From Sphingomonas sp. Leaf10 (GTDB lineage: Bacteria; Pseudomonadota; Alphaproteobacteria; Sphingomonadales; Sphingomonadaceae): a stretch of DNA of 51,399 nucleotides. The notes below the pieces were generated by a model that saw only the letters and a list, made by a program, of their open reading frames with translations, was not told the DNA's origin and ran no database searches. Both the position numbers and the translations under genes were made by a program. Shown piece after piece: positions 1 through 7,614 of this stretch. The DNA lies in assembly GCF_001421245.1 (NCBI RefSeq), contig NZ_LMKE01000001.1:896036-947434 (forward strand). The letters are read 5' to 3'. The first letter of the stretch is position 1; each line of letters starts with the position of its first letter.

Positions 1-7
1 TGGTCCC

Positions 8-26
8 CCTCCCCGTGCCGGGGAGG
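8..26 (+). promoter_or_regulatory. Hairpin covering the ribosome binding site of the epimerase gene
   Basis: CCTCCCC (8-14) and GGGGAGG (20-26) form a 7-bp stem with a 5-base loop. The right arm contains most of the GGGGAGGAG Shine-Dalgarno-like run that precedes the GTG start at 31, so the stem could mask the site, or be a remnant of an upstream terminator or repeat. The hairpin is directly visible; any regulatory role is inference. Confidence 0.45.
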
Positions 27-30
27 AGTT

Positions 31-447
31 GTGAGCCTCGGCCGTCTGAACCATGTCGGGGTCGCCACGCCTTCGATCGCCGCTTCGATCGCGATGTATC
101 GCGACCTGCTGGGCGCGGACGCCATCGGTGAGCCGTTCGATCTGCCGGCGCAGGGGGTGAAGGTGTGCTTCATCGACGCGCCCAATACGCAGATCGAATT
201 GATCGAACCGTATGACGATGCATCGCCGATCGCGGGGTTTTTGGCAAAGAATCCGGCGGGCGGACAGCATCACCTGTGCTTCGAGGTGACGGACATCCAT
301 GCCGCGATCGCCGACCTGACCGCCAAGGGCGCGCGGGTGCTGGGGACGCCGCGGATCGGGGCGCATGGGACGCCGATCGTGTTCGTCCATCCGCGCGACT
401 TGGGCGGGGTGCTGATCGAGTTGATGGAGACCCCGGCGGGTCACTGA
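31..447 (+). CDS. mce: Methylmalonyl-CoA epimerase
   Basis: Interconverts (2R)- and (2S)-methylmalonyl-CoA, feeding propionyl-CoA carbon to methylmalonyl-CoA mutase and succinyl-CoA in the cytoplasm. The 138-residue protein is one vicinal-oxygen-chelate unit of the usual epimerase length. It opens with LNHVGVAT (H8), has the QIELIEP strand near 54-60, GGQHHLCFEV with H80/H81, and ends with VLIELME (E130), matching the metal-ligand pattern of the family. The start is GTG at 31 behind a GGGGAGGAG ribosome site. The window begins just upstream, so a mutase partner gene cannot be checked. Other VOC enzymes are possible, but the His/Glu pattern and length favour the epimerase. Confidence 0.88.
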   Translation: MSLGRLNHVGVATPSIAASIAMYRDLLGADAIGEPFDLPAQGVKVCFIDAPNTQIELIEPYDDASPIAGFLAKNPAGGQHHLCFEVTDIHAAIADLTAKGARVLGTPRIGAHGTPIVFVHPRDLGGVLIELMETPAGH

Positions 448-488
448 CCCCTTCCCCTTGCCACTGCGATCTGATTGAACCCCTGCCC

Positions 489-1181
489 ATGAACACGCCG
501 ATCCGCAAAGCCCCTGGTAGCCCCTCCCCCGTCCGTGCCGAATGGGGCCGGACGGTCGAGGCGAAGCTTGCCGCGATCTCCGGCATCCGCCGCGCCAAGA
601 CCGAGGCGGCGGTGCTGTTCGCGCTTCCCGATTTCCTGTCGAAGGATGAATGCGAGCTGCTGATGGCGACGATCGATGCCGGGCGGCGCAAGTCGACGTT
701 GCTGACGAGCAGCAACGATCCCAATTTCCGGACGTCGGACAGCTGCGACCTCGACCGCTGGCACCCCGATCTGCAGCCGATCGACGAGCGGATCGCGCAT
801 CTGCTGGGCATCCCGCCCGAATATGGCGAGACGATGCAGGGGCAGCGCTACGCGCCGGGGCAGCAATTTCGCGCACATGCCGATTATTTCAACGAGAACG
901 AACATTATTGGGCGCCGATGGCGGTGCAGGGCGGGCAGCGGACCTGGACGGCGATGGTCTATCTGAACGAGGTCGAACAGGGCGGCGCGACGTGGTTTCC
1001 GGTCGCCGGCGTTCGCTTCAACCCGCGGCCGGGGATGCTGGTCGCGTGGAACAACATGAACGCCGATGGCAGCCCCAATCTGTCGACGCTGCACGAGGGG
1101 ATGGCGGTGGTCGATGGGACCAAATACATCATCACCAAGTGGTTTCGCGAGCGGCCATGGACCCCGACCGTGCAGCCATAA
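489..1181 (+). CDS. 2-oxoglutarate/Fe(II)-dependent dioxygenase, prolyl 4-hydroxylase type
   Basis: A 230-residue soluble protein with the double-stranded beta-helix hydroxylase core. The iron triad is visible as H130 and D132 (in FRAHADYF) and H202 (in TLHEGMAVVDG), with K212 in the position that binds the 2-oxoglutarate carboxylate. Such enzymes hydroxylate proline or related residues in proteins or peptides; the substrate here is unknown. The ATG at 489 lies 42 bases after the epimerase stop, and the reading frame upstream of it overlaps that gene and has no family similarity. No signal peptide is seen, so a cytoplasmic location is likely. The family is clear, the substrate is not. Confidence 0.85.
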   Translation: MNTPIRKAPGSPSPVRAEWGRTVEAKLAAISGIRRAKTEAAVLFALPDFLSKDECELLMATIDAGRRKSTLLTSSNDPNFRTSDSCDLDRWHPDLQPIDERIAHLLGIPPEYGETMQGQRYAPGQQFRAHADYFNENEHYWAPMAVQGGQRTWTAMVYLNEVEQGGATWFPVAGVRFNPRPGMLVAWNNMNADGSPNLSTLHEGMAVVDGTKYIITKWFRERPWTPTVQP

Positions 1182-1187
1182 GCAGCC

Positions 1188-1210
1188 AAAGTTCACTAAG
1201 TTCACACTCG
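1188..1210 (+). repeat. Short intergenic repeat, copy 1 (AAAGTTCAC motif)
   Basis: AAAGTTCACTAAGTTCACACTCG lies 7 bases after the dioxygenase stop. A near-identical 23-base copy (one difference) lies after truA at 19963-19985, also just 3' of a plus-strand gene. Each copy contains a tandem AAGTTCAC. The function is unknown. Confidence 0.7.
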
Positions 1211-1248
1211 CGGCGTTTCGTGCGCCGTGGCGTTTCCTGATTGCATTC

Positions 1249-1330
1249 CGTCGTCCCGAGCTTGAGCCCGTGCCCTGCTTTTCAACAAGGGCTGGAAGGC
1301 AGGCAGGACTCCGGATCAAACCGGAGTGAC
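1249..1330. repeat. Imperfect palindromic intergenic repeat
   Basis: Runs from CGTCGTCCCGAGCTTGAG to CTCCGGATCAAACCGGAGTGACGAG; the outer ends are imperfect inverted copies. A related arm, CCTCCGGATCAAGTCCGGGCGACGG, occurs at 44806-44830. This resembles the 'GGATCAAGTCCGGG' class of dispersed sphingomonad repeats. No coding signal is seen here. Confidence 0.55.
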
Positions 1331-1376
1331 GAGGGTGGCGGTTCAACGGCGTGTAGGAAAGCGCGATCGGCGCGGT

Positions 1377-1401
1377 GGCGGGGCATTCGTGACACCCCGC
1401 C
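1377..1401. terminator. GC-rich hairpin between convergent genes
   Basis: GGCGGGG (1377-1383) pairs with CCCCGCC (1395-1401) around an 11-base loop, 10 bases beyond the 3' end of the minus-strand gene at 1411. There is no T tract on either side, so intrinsic termination is uncertain. Confidence 0.35.
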
Positions 1402-1410
1402 GCCCTTCCT

Positions 1411-1791
1411 TCACGCCTTCTTGCGCGCCCGCTTCGGGGCCGCAGCGGCTTCGGTGTCTTCTTCCTCGTCGGGCGTTTCCTCGCCCGCTTCGCTCAGCGC
1501 TTCGCCAAGGGCACGCAGCTTGTCCTGCTGCTTGTCGGCCTTGTCGGCGATCTTGGTCGTGGCCGCACCCAGGCGGTGGAGCAGGTCGTGGACCCGGTCG
1601 CTATCGGGTGCGTCCTTTTCCAGTTGCTTGCGCAGCGAGGCGAGGTCGCGCAAGATGCCCTTGGCACCCGACACGTCGGTATCGGCCAGCGCCGCTTCCC
1701 AATCCTCGATCATCGTCGCGCCCTTGGCGGGCTTGGTATCGTCCAGTCCGCGATTGATCGCGTTCATCGTTCCGGCGAATTTCAGGGCCAT
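1411..1791 (-). CDS. Small charged hypothetical protein with coiled coil and Lys/Arg-rich tail
   Basis: Not recognised as a named family. The 126-residue product begins MALKFAGTMNAINRG and has a heptad-like central helix (about residues 50-90, with KQLEKD and KIADKADKQQDKLRAL). It ends in an acidic run (DEEEDTE) followed by a basic KRARKKA tail. The ATG at 1791 is chosen because GAGGAG sits about 8 bases upstream; a longer in-frame ATG at 1872 would add 27 low-complexity residues without a ribosome site. The tail resembles that of nucleic-acid-associated small proteins, but that is only an impression. No signal peptide or membrane segment is seen. Confidence 0.7.
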   Translation of the reverse strand: MALKFAGTMNAINRGLDDTKPAKGATMIEDWEAALADTDVSGAKGILRDLASLRKQLEKDAPDSDRVHDLLHRLGAATTKIADKADKQQDKLRALGEALSEAGEETPDEEEDTEAAAAPKRARKKA

Positions 1792-1904
1792 GCAAAAGCT
1801 CCTCGAACGGCAAGCTGCACGCGCAGCCGCCGGACAACGAGCGAGGCGGGAGCCGGCCCCGGCAGGAACCAACTATTTGTTTTTGCCGGGGTCCGGAACC
1901 TTCG

Positions 1905-2612
1905 TCAGTCGACGCGGATACGGGTGCCACTGTCGAAGCCGTCGGCCATCAGCCGGACGATCGCATCGGCGACGCGTTCGGGTGGCTTGACCGACTGGGG
2001 ATCTTCACCCGGATAAGCGCGCTCGCGCATCTTGGTCCGGGTGGCGCCGGGATCGACGATCGCAGTGCGGACCGGCGAGATGTTCGCCATTTCGAGCCCG
2101 TAGCTGGCGATGATGTTGTCGAACGCCGCCTTCGACGCGCCGTACATGCCCCAATAGGCGCGCGGGGCGGCACCAACCGACGAGGTGACGCCGACCACCC
2201 TGCCCGACCGCGCGAGGCGGAGCATCGGCGAGAAGGCAGCGATCAGCGCGGCATTGGCGGTGACGTTGAGCGCCATCACCTTGTCGAACTCCTTCAGGTC
2301 GAACGACGGCACCGGCCCCAGCGTGCCGAGCGCGCCGGCGTTGAGCACCAGCATGTCGAGCGCGCGCCAGCGTTCGGCGATCGCCGAGACCAGTTGCGGA
2401 ATGGCGGTGCGGTCGTAGAGATCGACCGGCGCGATCGTCGCCGATCCGCCGGCGGCGTAGATCGCGTCCTCAACCTCCTCCAGCCCGCCTGCGGTGCGCG
2501 CGGTCAGGATGACGTGCGCAGCCTCCGCTGCCAGCGCGATGGCGGTGGCGGCACCGATGCCGCGGCTGGCACCGGTGACGAGGGCCAGTTGCCCCTTCAG
2601 TCGATCGCTCAT
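1905..2612 (-). CDS. Short-chain dehydrogenase/reductase (SDR)
   Basis: A 235-residue classical SDR, an NAD(P)-dependent oxidoreductase of unknown substrate. The cofactor motif TGASRGIG is near residue 15, LNAGALG near 90, the catalytic Ser in GVTSSVG, and the Tyr/Lys pair in YGASKAA. The ATG at 2612 overlaps the purF stop in an ATGA arrangement, so translation is probably coupled to purF. The C-terminus (FDSGTRIRVD) lacks a typical substrate-loop signature. Coupling to purF is a genomic association, not evidence of a purine role. Confidence 0.88.
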   Translation of the reverse strand: MSDRLKGQLALVTGASRGIGAATAIALAAEAAHVILTARTAGGLEEVEDAIYAAGGSATIAPVDLYDRTAIPQLVSAIAERWRALDMLVLNAGALGTLGPVPSFDLKEFDKVMALNVTANAALIAAFSPMLRLARSGRVVGVTSSVGAAPRAYWGMYGASKAAFDNIIASYGLEMANISPVRTAIVDPGATRTKMRERAYPGEDPQSVKPPERVADAIVRLMADGFDSGTRIRVD

Positions 2613-4069
2613 CCGACGCGTTCGGCCAGCATTGCCAGTTGATCGACCGAGCTGGTTTCGTCCTGATCGGTCAGCGGCGTCGGATAGTCGCCGGTGAAGC
2701 AGGCGTCGCAATATTTCGGGCGTACCGACGTGCGCGACGCTTCGCCGAGCGCCCGGTACAGCCCGTCGATCGAGACGAAGGCAAGGCTGTCCGCCTGGAT
2801 ATAGTCGGTCATGCCGCCGAGATCGAACTTGGCGGCGAGCAGCTTGGCGCGTTCGGGGGTATCGACGCCGTAGAAGCAGCTGTGCCGGGTCGGCGGCGAG
2901 GCGATGCGCATATGCACTTCGGCCGCACCGGCATCGCGCATCATCTGCACGATCTTCAGGCTGGTCGTGCCGCGGACAATCGAATCGTCGATCAGGACGA
3001 TACGCTTGCCCTCGATCAGCTTGCGGTTGGCATTGTGCTTCAGCTTGACGCCCAGATGGCGGACCTTGTCGCCCGGCTGGATGAAGGTGCGGCCGACATA
3101 GTGCGAGCGGATGATGCCCAGTTCGAACGGGATGCCCGACGCCTGCGCATAGCCGATCGCGGCGGGCACGCCCGAATCGGGGACCGGGATGACCAGATCG
3201 GCCTCGACCGAGTTTTCCTGTGCCAGTTCGGCACCGATCGCCTTGCGCACCGAATAGATCGAGCGGTCGTCGCTGATCGAATCGGGGCGCGAGAAATAGA
3301 CCCATTCGAATATGCAGGGACGCGGGGACAGCGGCGCGAACGGGCGGATCGAGCGCAGTTCGCCATTCTTGACGATGACCAGTTCACCCGGTTCGACTTC
3401 GCGGACGAATTCGGCGCCGACCACGTCGAGCGCGACGGTTTCGGAGGCGAAGATGTAGCCGTCGTCGCCGAGCTTGCCCATCACCAGCGGCCGGATGCCG
3501 AGCGGATCGCGGCAGGCGATCATGCCCTCGGGCGTCATGCAGATCAGCGAATAGGCGCCTTCGACCTGCTTCAGCGCATCGATGAACCGGTCGAGCAGCG
3601 TCCGGTAGTTCGACGTGGCGACCAAGTGGATGATGACTTCGGTGTCGCTGGTCGACTGAAAGATCGATCCGGTGCGGACCAGATCCTTGCGCAGCCGCAT
3701 GGCGTTGGAAAGATTGCCATTATGCGCCACCGCGAACCCGCCCGACGCCAATTCGGCATACAGTGGCTGGATGTTGCGGTTCGACGTCTCGCCGGTGGTC
3801 GAATAGCGGACATGGCCACAGGCGGTGGCGCCGGGCAGCGATTCGATGATTTCGGGGCGATCGAAATTGCCCGCGACATGGCCCTGCGCGCGCTGGGTAT
3901 GGAACATGGCCCCGTCCCAGCTGCAAATGCCGGCCGCTTCCTGCCCGCGATGCTGGAGCGCATGAAGGCCGAGGGCCACCAGCGCCGCAGCGCCGTCCGC
4001 GCCGGATACACCGAAAATGCCGCACTCCTCGCGCAGCTTGTCGTCGTCGAATGGATGGGTGGTGAACAT
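2609..4069 (-). CDS. purF: Amidophosphoribosyltransferase
   Basis: Catalyses the first committed step of de novo purine synthesis, PRPP plus glutamine to phosphoribosylamine. From the chosen start (MFTTHPFDDDKLREECGIFG) the nucleophilic cysteine is C16 after a 15-residue propeptide, as in Bacillus-type enzymes that remove a leader. The N-terminal Ntn glutaminase is followed by the phosphoribosyltransferase domain with its PRPP loop VLIDDSIVRGTT. Cysteines in PCIFEWV, HSCFYG and YCDACF fit the [4Fe-4S] ligands of the iron-sulfur PurF subclass. The start at 4069 has GGAAGGG 3-6 bases upstream; an ATG at 4096 is also in frame. The gene diverges from hisI and overlaps a downstream SDR. Confidence 0.96.
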   Translation of the reverse strand: MFTTHPFDDDKLREECGIFGVSGADGAAALVALGLHALQHRGQEAAGICSWDGAMFHTQRAQGHVAGNFDRPEIIESLPGATACGHVRYSTTGETSNRNIQPLYAELASGGFAVAHNGNLSNAMRLRKDLVRTGSIFQSTSDTEVIIHLVATSNYRTLLDRFIDALKQVEGAYSLICMTPEGMIACRDPLGIRPLVMGKLGDDGYIFASETVALDVVGAEFVREVEPGELVIVKNGELRSIRPFAPLSPRPCIFEWVYFSRPDSISDDRSIYSVRKAIGAELAQENSVEADLVIPVPDSGVPAAIGYAQASGIPFELGIIRSHYVGRTFIQPGDKVRHLGVKLKHNANRKLIEGKRIVLIDDSIVRGTTSLKIVQMMRDAGAAEVHMRIASPPTRHSCFYGVDTPERAKLLAAKFDLGGMTDYIQADSLAFVSIDGLYRALGEASRTSVRPKYCDACFTGDYPTPLTDQDETSSVDQLAMLAERVG

Positions 4070-4185
4070 AGGCCCTTCCGGGGATAAGCGTGTCACGCGG
4101 CTGCCATATAAGTAGGCGGAATCGATTTGTCGCCCTTTGATCGTCGATTGCGGCGGAACCGTGATCGGGGATAGGAGTTGCGGCG

Positions 4186-4545
4186 ATGGACAATCGCGAT
4201 ACCGGACTGGTGCTGAACCCGAAATTCGATGGCGACGGCCTGCTGACCGCGATCGCTGTCGACGCCGCCAGCGGCGAACCGTTGATGGTCGCGTTCATGA
4301 ACGACGAAGCGCTGCGGCTGACGCTGGAGACGCGCGAAGCGACCTTCTGGTCGCGGAGTCGCGGGCGGTTGTGGAAGAAGGGCGAGACGTCGGGCAACGT
4401 GTTGCGCGTGGTAGAGGCGCGGATCGATTGCGATCAGGATGCGGTATGGCTGCGGTGCGAACCGGCGGGACCGGCGTGCCATACCGGGGCGGACAGCTGC
4501 TTCTTCCGGCGGATCGAGGGCGATCGGCTGGCGCCGGCGACGTGA
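4186..4545 (+). CDS. hisI: Phosphoribosyl-AMP cyclohydrolase
   Basis: Third step of histidine biosynthesis: opens the adenine ring of phosphoribosyl-AMP. The protein is 119 residues, the size of the stand-alone enzyme without the HisE pyrophosphatase domain. The signature [12 protein letters not shown] gives the magnesium Asp and first zinc Cys (D81, C82, D83), and [10 protein letters not shown] supplies C98 and C105. The ATG at 4186 follows a GGAGTTGCGGCG stretch. It stands apart from other his genes here and its stop overlaps the start of a lipoprotein gene. Confidence 0.95.
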   Translation: MDNRDTGLVLNPKFDGDGLLTAIAVDAASGEPLMVAFMNDEALRLTLETREATFWSRSRGRLWKKGETSGNVLRVVEARIDCDQDAVWLRCEPAGPACHTGADSCFFRRIEGDRLAPAT

Positions 4546-5009
4546 AGCTTTGGGTCGTGGCGGCGCTGATGCTGGCGGGGTGTTCGCCGTCGGCAGCGCC
4601 GGGGGACGAATCCGCAACGCTGGAACAAGCGGCGATTGCGCGCGGGGTGGTGCGCAACCCGGCGGCGACGACGCCGATCGGGCTGTACGCGCGCGAGGGG
4701 GACCGGCTGTGCATCGCCGGCGACCGGATCGGCATGTTCGTCGATTATGGCGACGATATCGGATGCAGCGGGCGCGGGACGTTCACGCGCGACGGCGAGG
4801 CGCTGCGGATCGATCTGGGCAATGGCTGCGCATTCGAAGCCGCGTTCGATGGCGATCATATCCGCCTGCCCGGTGCGTTGCCGGCGACGTGCAAGCGGCT
4901 GTGTACGAGGCGCGCATCGCTTGCCGGCTTCGAGGTCAACCGGTTGAGCGAAAGCGGGTCGGAGGCGGCGGCGCTGCGCGATCCGAAGGGGCGGCAGTTG
5001 TGCGGTTGA
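4542..5009 (+). CDS. Small predicted lipoprotein coupled to hisI
   Basis: Family not recognised. The 155-residue product starts at GTG 4542, overlapping the hisI stop as GTGA. Its N-terminus [21 protein letters not shown] is a compact lipoprotein signal with lipobox LAGC, so the mature protein should begin at Cys14 and be anchored in the envelope. The mature part holds several further cysteines (LCIAG, IGCSG, NGCAF, TCKRLC, QLCG), suggesting disulfides. Repeated short beta-like stretches follow, of the form [15 protein letters not shown] and [17 protein letters not shown]. Role unknown; the coupling to hisI may be only expression linkage. Confidence 0.75.
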   Translation: MKLWVVAALMLAGCSPSAAPGDESATLEQAAIARGVVRNPAATTPIGLYAREGDRLCIAGDRIGMFVDYGDDIGCSGRGTFTRDGEALRIDLGNGCAFEAAFDGDHIRLPGALPATCKRLCTRRASLAGFEVNRLSESGSEAAALRDPKGRQLCG

Positions 5010-5018
5010 TGCCGCCGG

Positions 5019-6197
5019 TTACGCCTTCACCAGCGTCACCTGCGCGACGGTGATGCCGCCGCCGCGAAAGCCGCCTTCGCAATACATCAGATAGTAGCGC
5101 CAGAGATCGGCGAAGCGGTCGTCGATCATCGGCAGGCGGCCATCGGCGCGAGCCTTGTCGAACGCTTGCCGCCACAGGCGCAGCGTCTCGGCATAGTCGA
5201 GGCCGAAGCGGCGGACGTCGCGCCATGCAAGGCCCCGCGCCTCGGCCAGCGCGCGGAAGCGGGGCTCGGACAACAGCATCCCGCCGGGAAACACATGCGC
5301 CTGAATGAAGTCGACATTGCGCGCATAGGCATCGAACAGCGGTTCGGCTATGGCGATATACTGGATCGCGGCCCGGCCACCGGGTTTTAGCCGGACGGCG
5401 ATGGCATCGAGATAGGCCGGCCAATATTCCCGACCCACCGCCTCGACCATTTCGATGCTGGCGATCGCGTCATAGGTGCCGGTGACGTCGCGATAGTCGG
5501 TCAGCGACACGGTGACGCCGGTCAGCGCGAGGGCATCGACGTGGCGCTGCTGCTCGGTCGACAGGGTGATCGCGTCGACCCGACGCCCGGCATCCGATGC
5601 GGTGCGGGCGAACGAACCCCAGCCGCAGCCGATTTCGAGGATGCGGTCCCCTGGACGAGTGGCGGTGCGATCGAGGATCGCCGTCAGCTTGGTATGCTGC
5701 GCTTCGACAAGGCCGGTCCTGCCGTCGAAGATCGCGCTGGAATAGGTCAGCGTCGGGTCGAGCCATTCGCGGTAGAAGTCGTTGCCGAGGTCGTAGTGCG
5801 CGGCGATGTTGGCGCGGGCGCCGGGGCGGTCGTTGCGGCGAGCGCGGTGGGCCAATCGGCGAAGCAGCCGCGATACGCCGCCCGCGCGCGCGGCGCTGCG
5901 GAGCGTTTCGGCATTGCGCATGAACAGGTCGAACAGTGGAACCGGATCGGGGCTGGACCAGTCGCCATCGGCCCAAGCCTCGTACCAGCCGGCCGACCCG
6001 CCGCGCGCCAGCCGCCACATCGCGCGCCAGCGGTGGAGCACGACCACCGCGACCGGCCCCGGTGCATGGCCGCCGACCCGGCGGAGGGTGCCGTCGGGCA
6101 GCGTCGCCTCGATCGCGCCCGCGACCAGACCAGCATCGATTCGGGCCAAGGCCCGGCGAAACAAGGGAGACAGGAAGCGATAGGGGTCGGACGACAT
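5019..6197 (-). CDS. cfa: Cyclopropane-fatty-acyl-phospholipid synthase-type methyltransferase
   Basis: A SAM-dependent enzyme of the CFA synthase family, which adds a methylene bridge to unsaturated acyl chains of membrane phospholipids (or makes related acyl modifications). The 392-residue chain has an N-terminal lipid-binding-like region, then the family stretch AHYDLGNDFYREWLDPTLTY, the SAM loop LEIGCGWGSFA, the EMVEAVG segment and IQAHVFPGG near the C-terminal third. ATG 6197 (MSSDPYRFLSP) is preferred to an in-frame upstream start at 6233 that adds only basic residues. It reads toward the hisI lipoprotein gene. The exact acyl modification cannot be told from sequence. Confidence 0.88.
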   Translation of the reverse strand: MSSDPYRFLSPLFRRALARIDAGLVAGAIEATLPDGTLRRVGGHAPGPVAVVVLHRWRAMWRLARGGSAGWYEAWADGDWSSPDPVPLFDLFMRNAETLRSAARAGGVSRLLRRLAHRARRNDRPGARANIAAHYDLGNDFYREWLDPTLTYSSAIFDGRTGLVEAQHTKLTAILDRTATRPGDRILEIGCGWGSFARTASDAGRRVDAITLSTEQQRHVDALALTGVTVSLTDYRDVTGTYDAIASIEMVEAVGREYWPAYLDAIAVRLKPGGRAAIQYIAIAEPLFDAYARNVDFIQAHVFPGGMLLSEPRFRALAEARGLAWRDVRRFGLDYAETLRLWRQAFDKARADGRLPMIDDRFADLWRYYLMYCEGGFRGGGITVAQVTLVKA

Positions 6198-6239
6198 CGC
6201 GCGCCTACATGCACGGCGCGCGCCCGCCGACAAGAGGGA

Positions 6240-7604
6240 TCAGATGCCGCGCGCCGCCGCCAGCGCGCGCTCGCGTGCCTCGCGGTGCTCGATGATCTTT
6301 TCGGGATAGTCCTTTGGCCGGCAACCGGCGGCGTCGGGATCGTGGATCGCTTCGTCCGACAGGTGGGCCAATTCGGGCACCCAGCGGCGGATGTAATCGG
6401 CGGCGTCGAACTTCTCGGACTGGGTCAGCGGGGCCATGATCCGCCCGAACATGTTCGAATCGACCCCGGTGCCGGCGACCCATTGCCAGTTGACGGCATT
6501 GTTGCCGAAATCGGCATCGACCAGACAGTCCCAATACCAGCGCTCACCCTCCCGCCAGTCGATGAGCAGATGCTTGATGACGAAGGACGCGGCGATCATC
6601 CGCACGCGATTGTGCATCCAGCCGATCTGCCACAGCTGTCGCATCCCGGCATCGACGATAGGGTAGCCGGTGCGGCCCTGTTGCCAAGCCTTCAGGTCGC
6701 GGTTTGCGGCCGCCCCGGTCCGCCATTTCAGCTTGTCGTAACGCGGGCGGCCATTGGTGTCGGCATAGTCGGGCATCGACAGGATGACGCCGCTGGCGAA
6801 ATCGCGCCACGCCAGTTCCTTGCGATAGGTGGTCAGGCTGTCGCCCTGTTCATCGAGCGCTGTCCAGACCTGTCGCGGGGAGATTTCGCCATGGTGGAGG
6901 TGCGGCGACAGGTTCGAACTGCCGTCGATCGAGGGCAGGTTGCGCGCCTCGGCATAGTCGTCGAGGCGGCTGGTAAAGGATTTGAGCGCCTTCAACGCGC
7001 CGTCCTCGCCCGGCTGCCATGCTTTGCCGAAAGCGGTTGACCAGTCTGGCTTGGTCGGCAGTAGCTTCCAATCGGTCAGCTTGTCGGACTTTGGCCATTT
7101 CTCCGGCGCGGGGATGGCGCGTGGCATCGCCAGCGGTTCGTCCGGGGGCAGCATCTGGTTCAGCGCCTTCCAGAAGGACGAATAGATTTTGAACATGCCG
7201 CCAGAGCCAGTGCGGACGCATTCGGGCGGACGCAGATGGTTGCCGTCGTGCAGCGTCAGATCGTCGCCGAGTTCGTCCTGCGCCTTAACCCACCATGGTT
7301 CGTAATGGCGCATGGCATGGACGAGCGACGCGCCAGTTTCGTGCATCAGCTTGCGCAGTTCGGCGACCGCTTCGCCCCGGCGCATGATCAGCCGCGATCC
7401 CTTCGCCTGTAGCGCGTCGTCCATGGCGGCGAGGCTGTGGTGCAACCACCAGCGTTGCGCGCCGCCGATCGCCCAGTCGCCGGGGCTTTTGTCGTCGAGG
7501 ATGTAGACCGGGACCACCGCAACGGCATCGATCGCGGCGACGAGCGCGGGCTGGTCGCGCAGGCGGAGGTCCTGGCGGAGCCAGAGGATTACGGGTTCGG
7601 TCAT
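6240..7604 (-). CDS. phrB: Deoxyribodipyrimidine photolyase
   Basis: Repairs cyclobutane pyrimidine dimers using FAD and blue light. The 454-residue protein has the N-terminal antenna-binding Rossmann domain (VILWLRQDLRLRDQPAL). The C-terminal FAD domain carries the GRTGYPIVDAGMRQL, GWMHNRVRM, WYWDCLVDADFGNNAVNWQW and FDAADYIRRW signatures of class I photolyases, with the tryptophans of the electron-transfer chain present. The ATG at 7604 lies 10 bases after the upstream deacetylase gene stop, so the two are probably co-transcribed. A cryptochrome role is possible, but the N-terminal and FAD motifs are those of repair enzymes. Confidence 0.95.
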   Translation of the reverse strand: MTEPVILWLRQDLRLRDQPALVAAIDAVAVVPVYILDDKSPGDWAIGGAQRWWLHHSLAAMDDALQAKGSRLIMRRGEAVAELRKLMHETGASLVHAMRHYEPWWVKAQDELGDDLTLHDGNHLRPPECVRTGSGGMFKIYSSFWKALNQMLPPDEPLAMPRAIPAPEKWPKSDKLTDWKLLPTKPDWSTAFGKAWQPGEDGALKALKSFTSRLDDYAEARNLPSIDGSSNLSPHLHHGEISPRQVWTALDEQGDSLTTYRKELAWRDFASGVILSMPDYADTNGRPRYDKLKWRTGAAANRDLKAWQQGRTGYPIVDAGMRQLWQIGWMHNRVRMIAASFVIKHLLIDWREGERWYWDCLVDADFGNNAVNWQWVAGTGVDSNMFGRIMAPLTQSEKFDAADYIRRWVPELAHLSDEAIHDPDAAGCRPKDYPEKIIEHREARERALAAARGI

Positions 7605-7614
7605 GCGACAGGCG

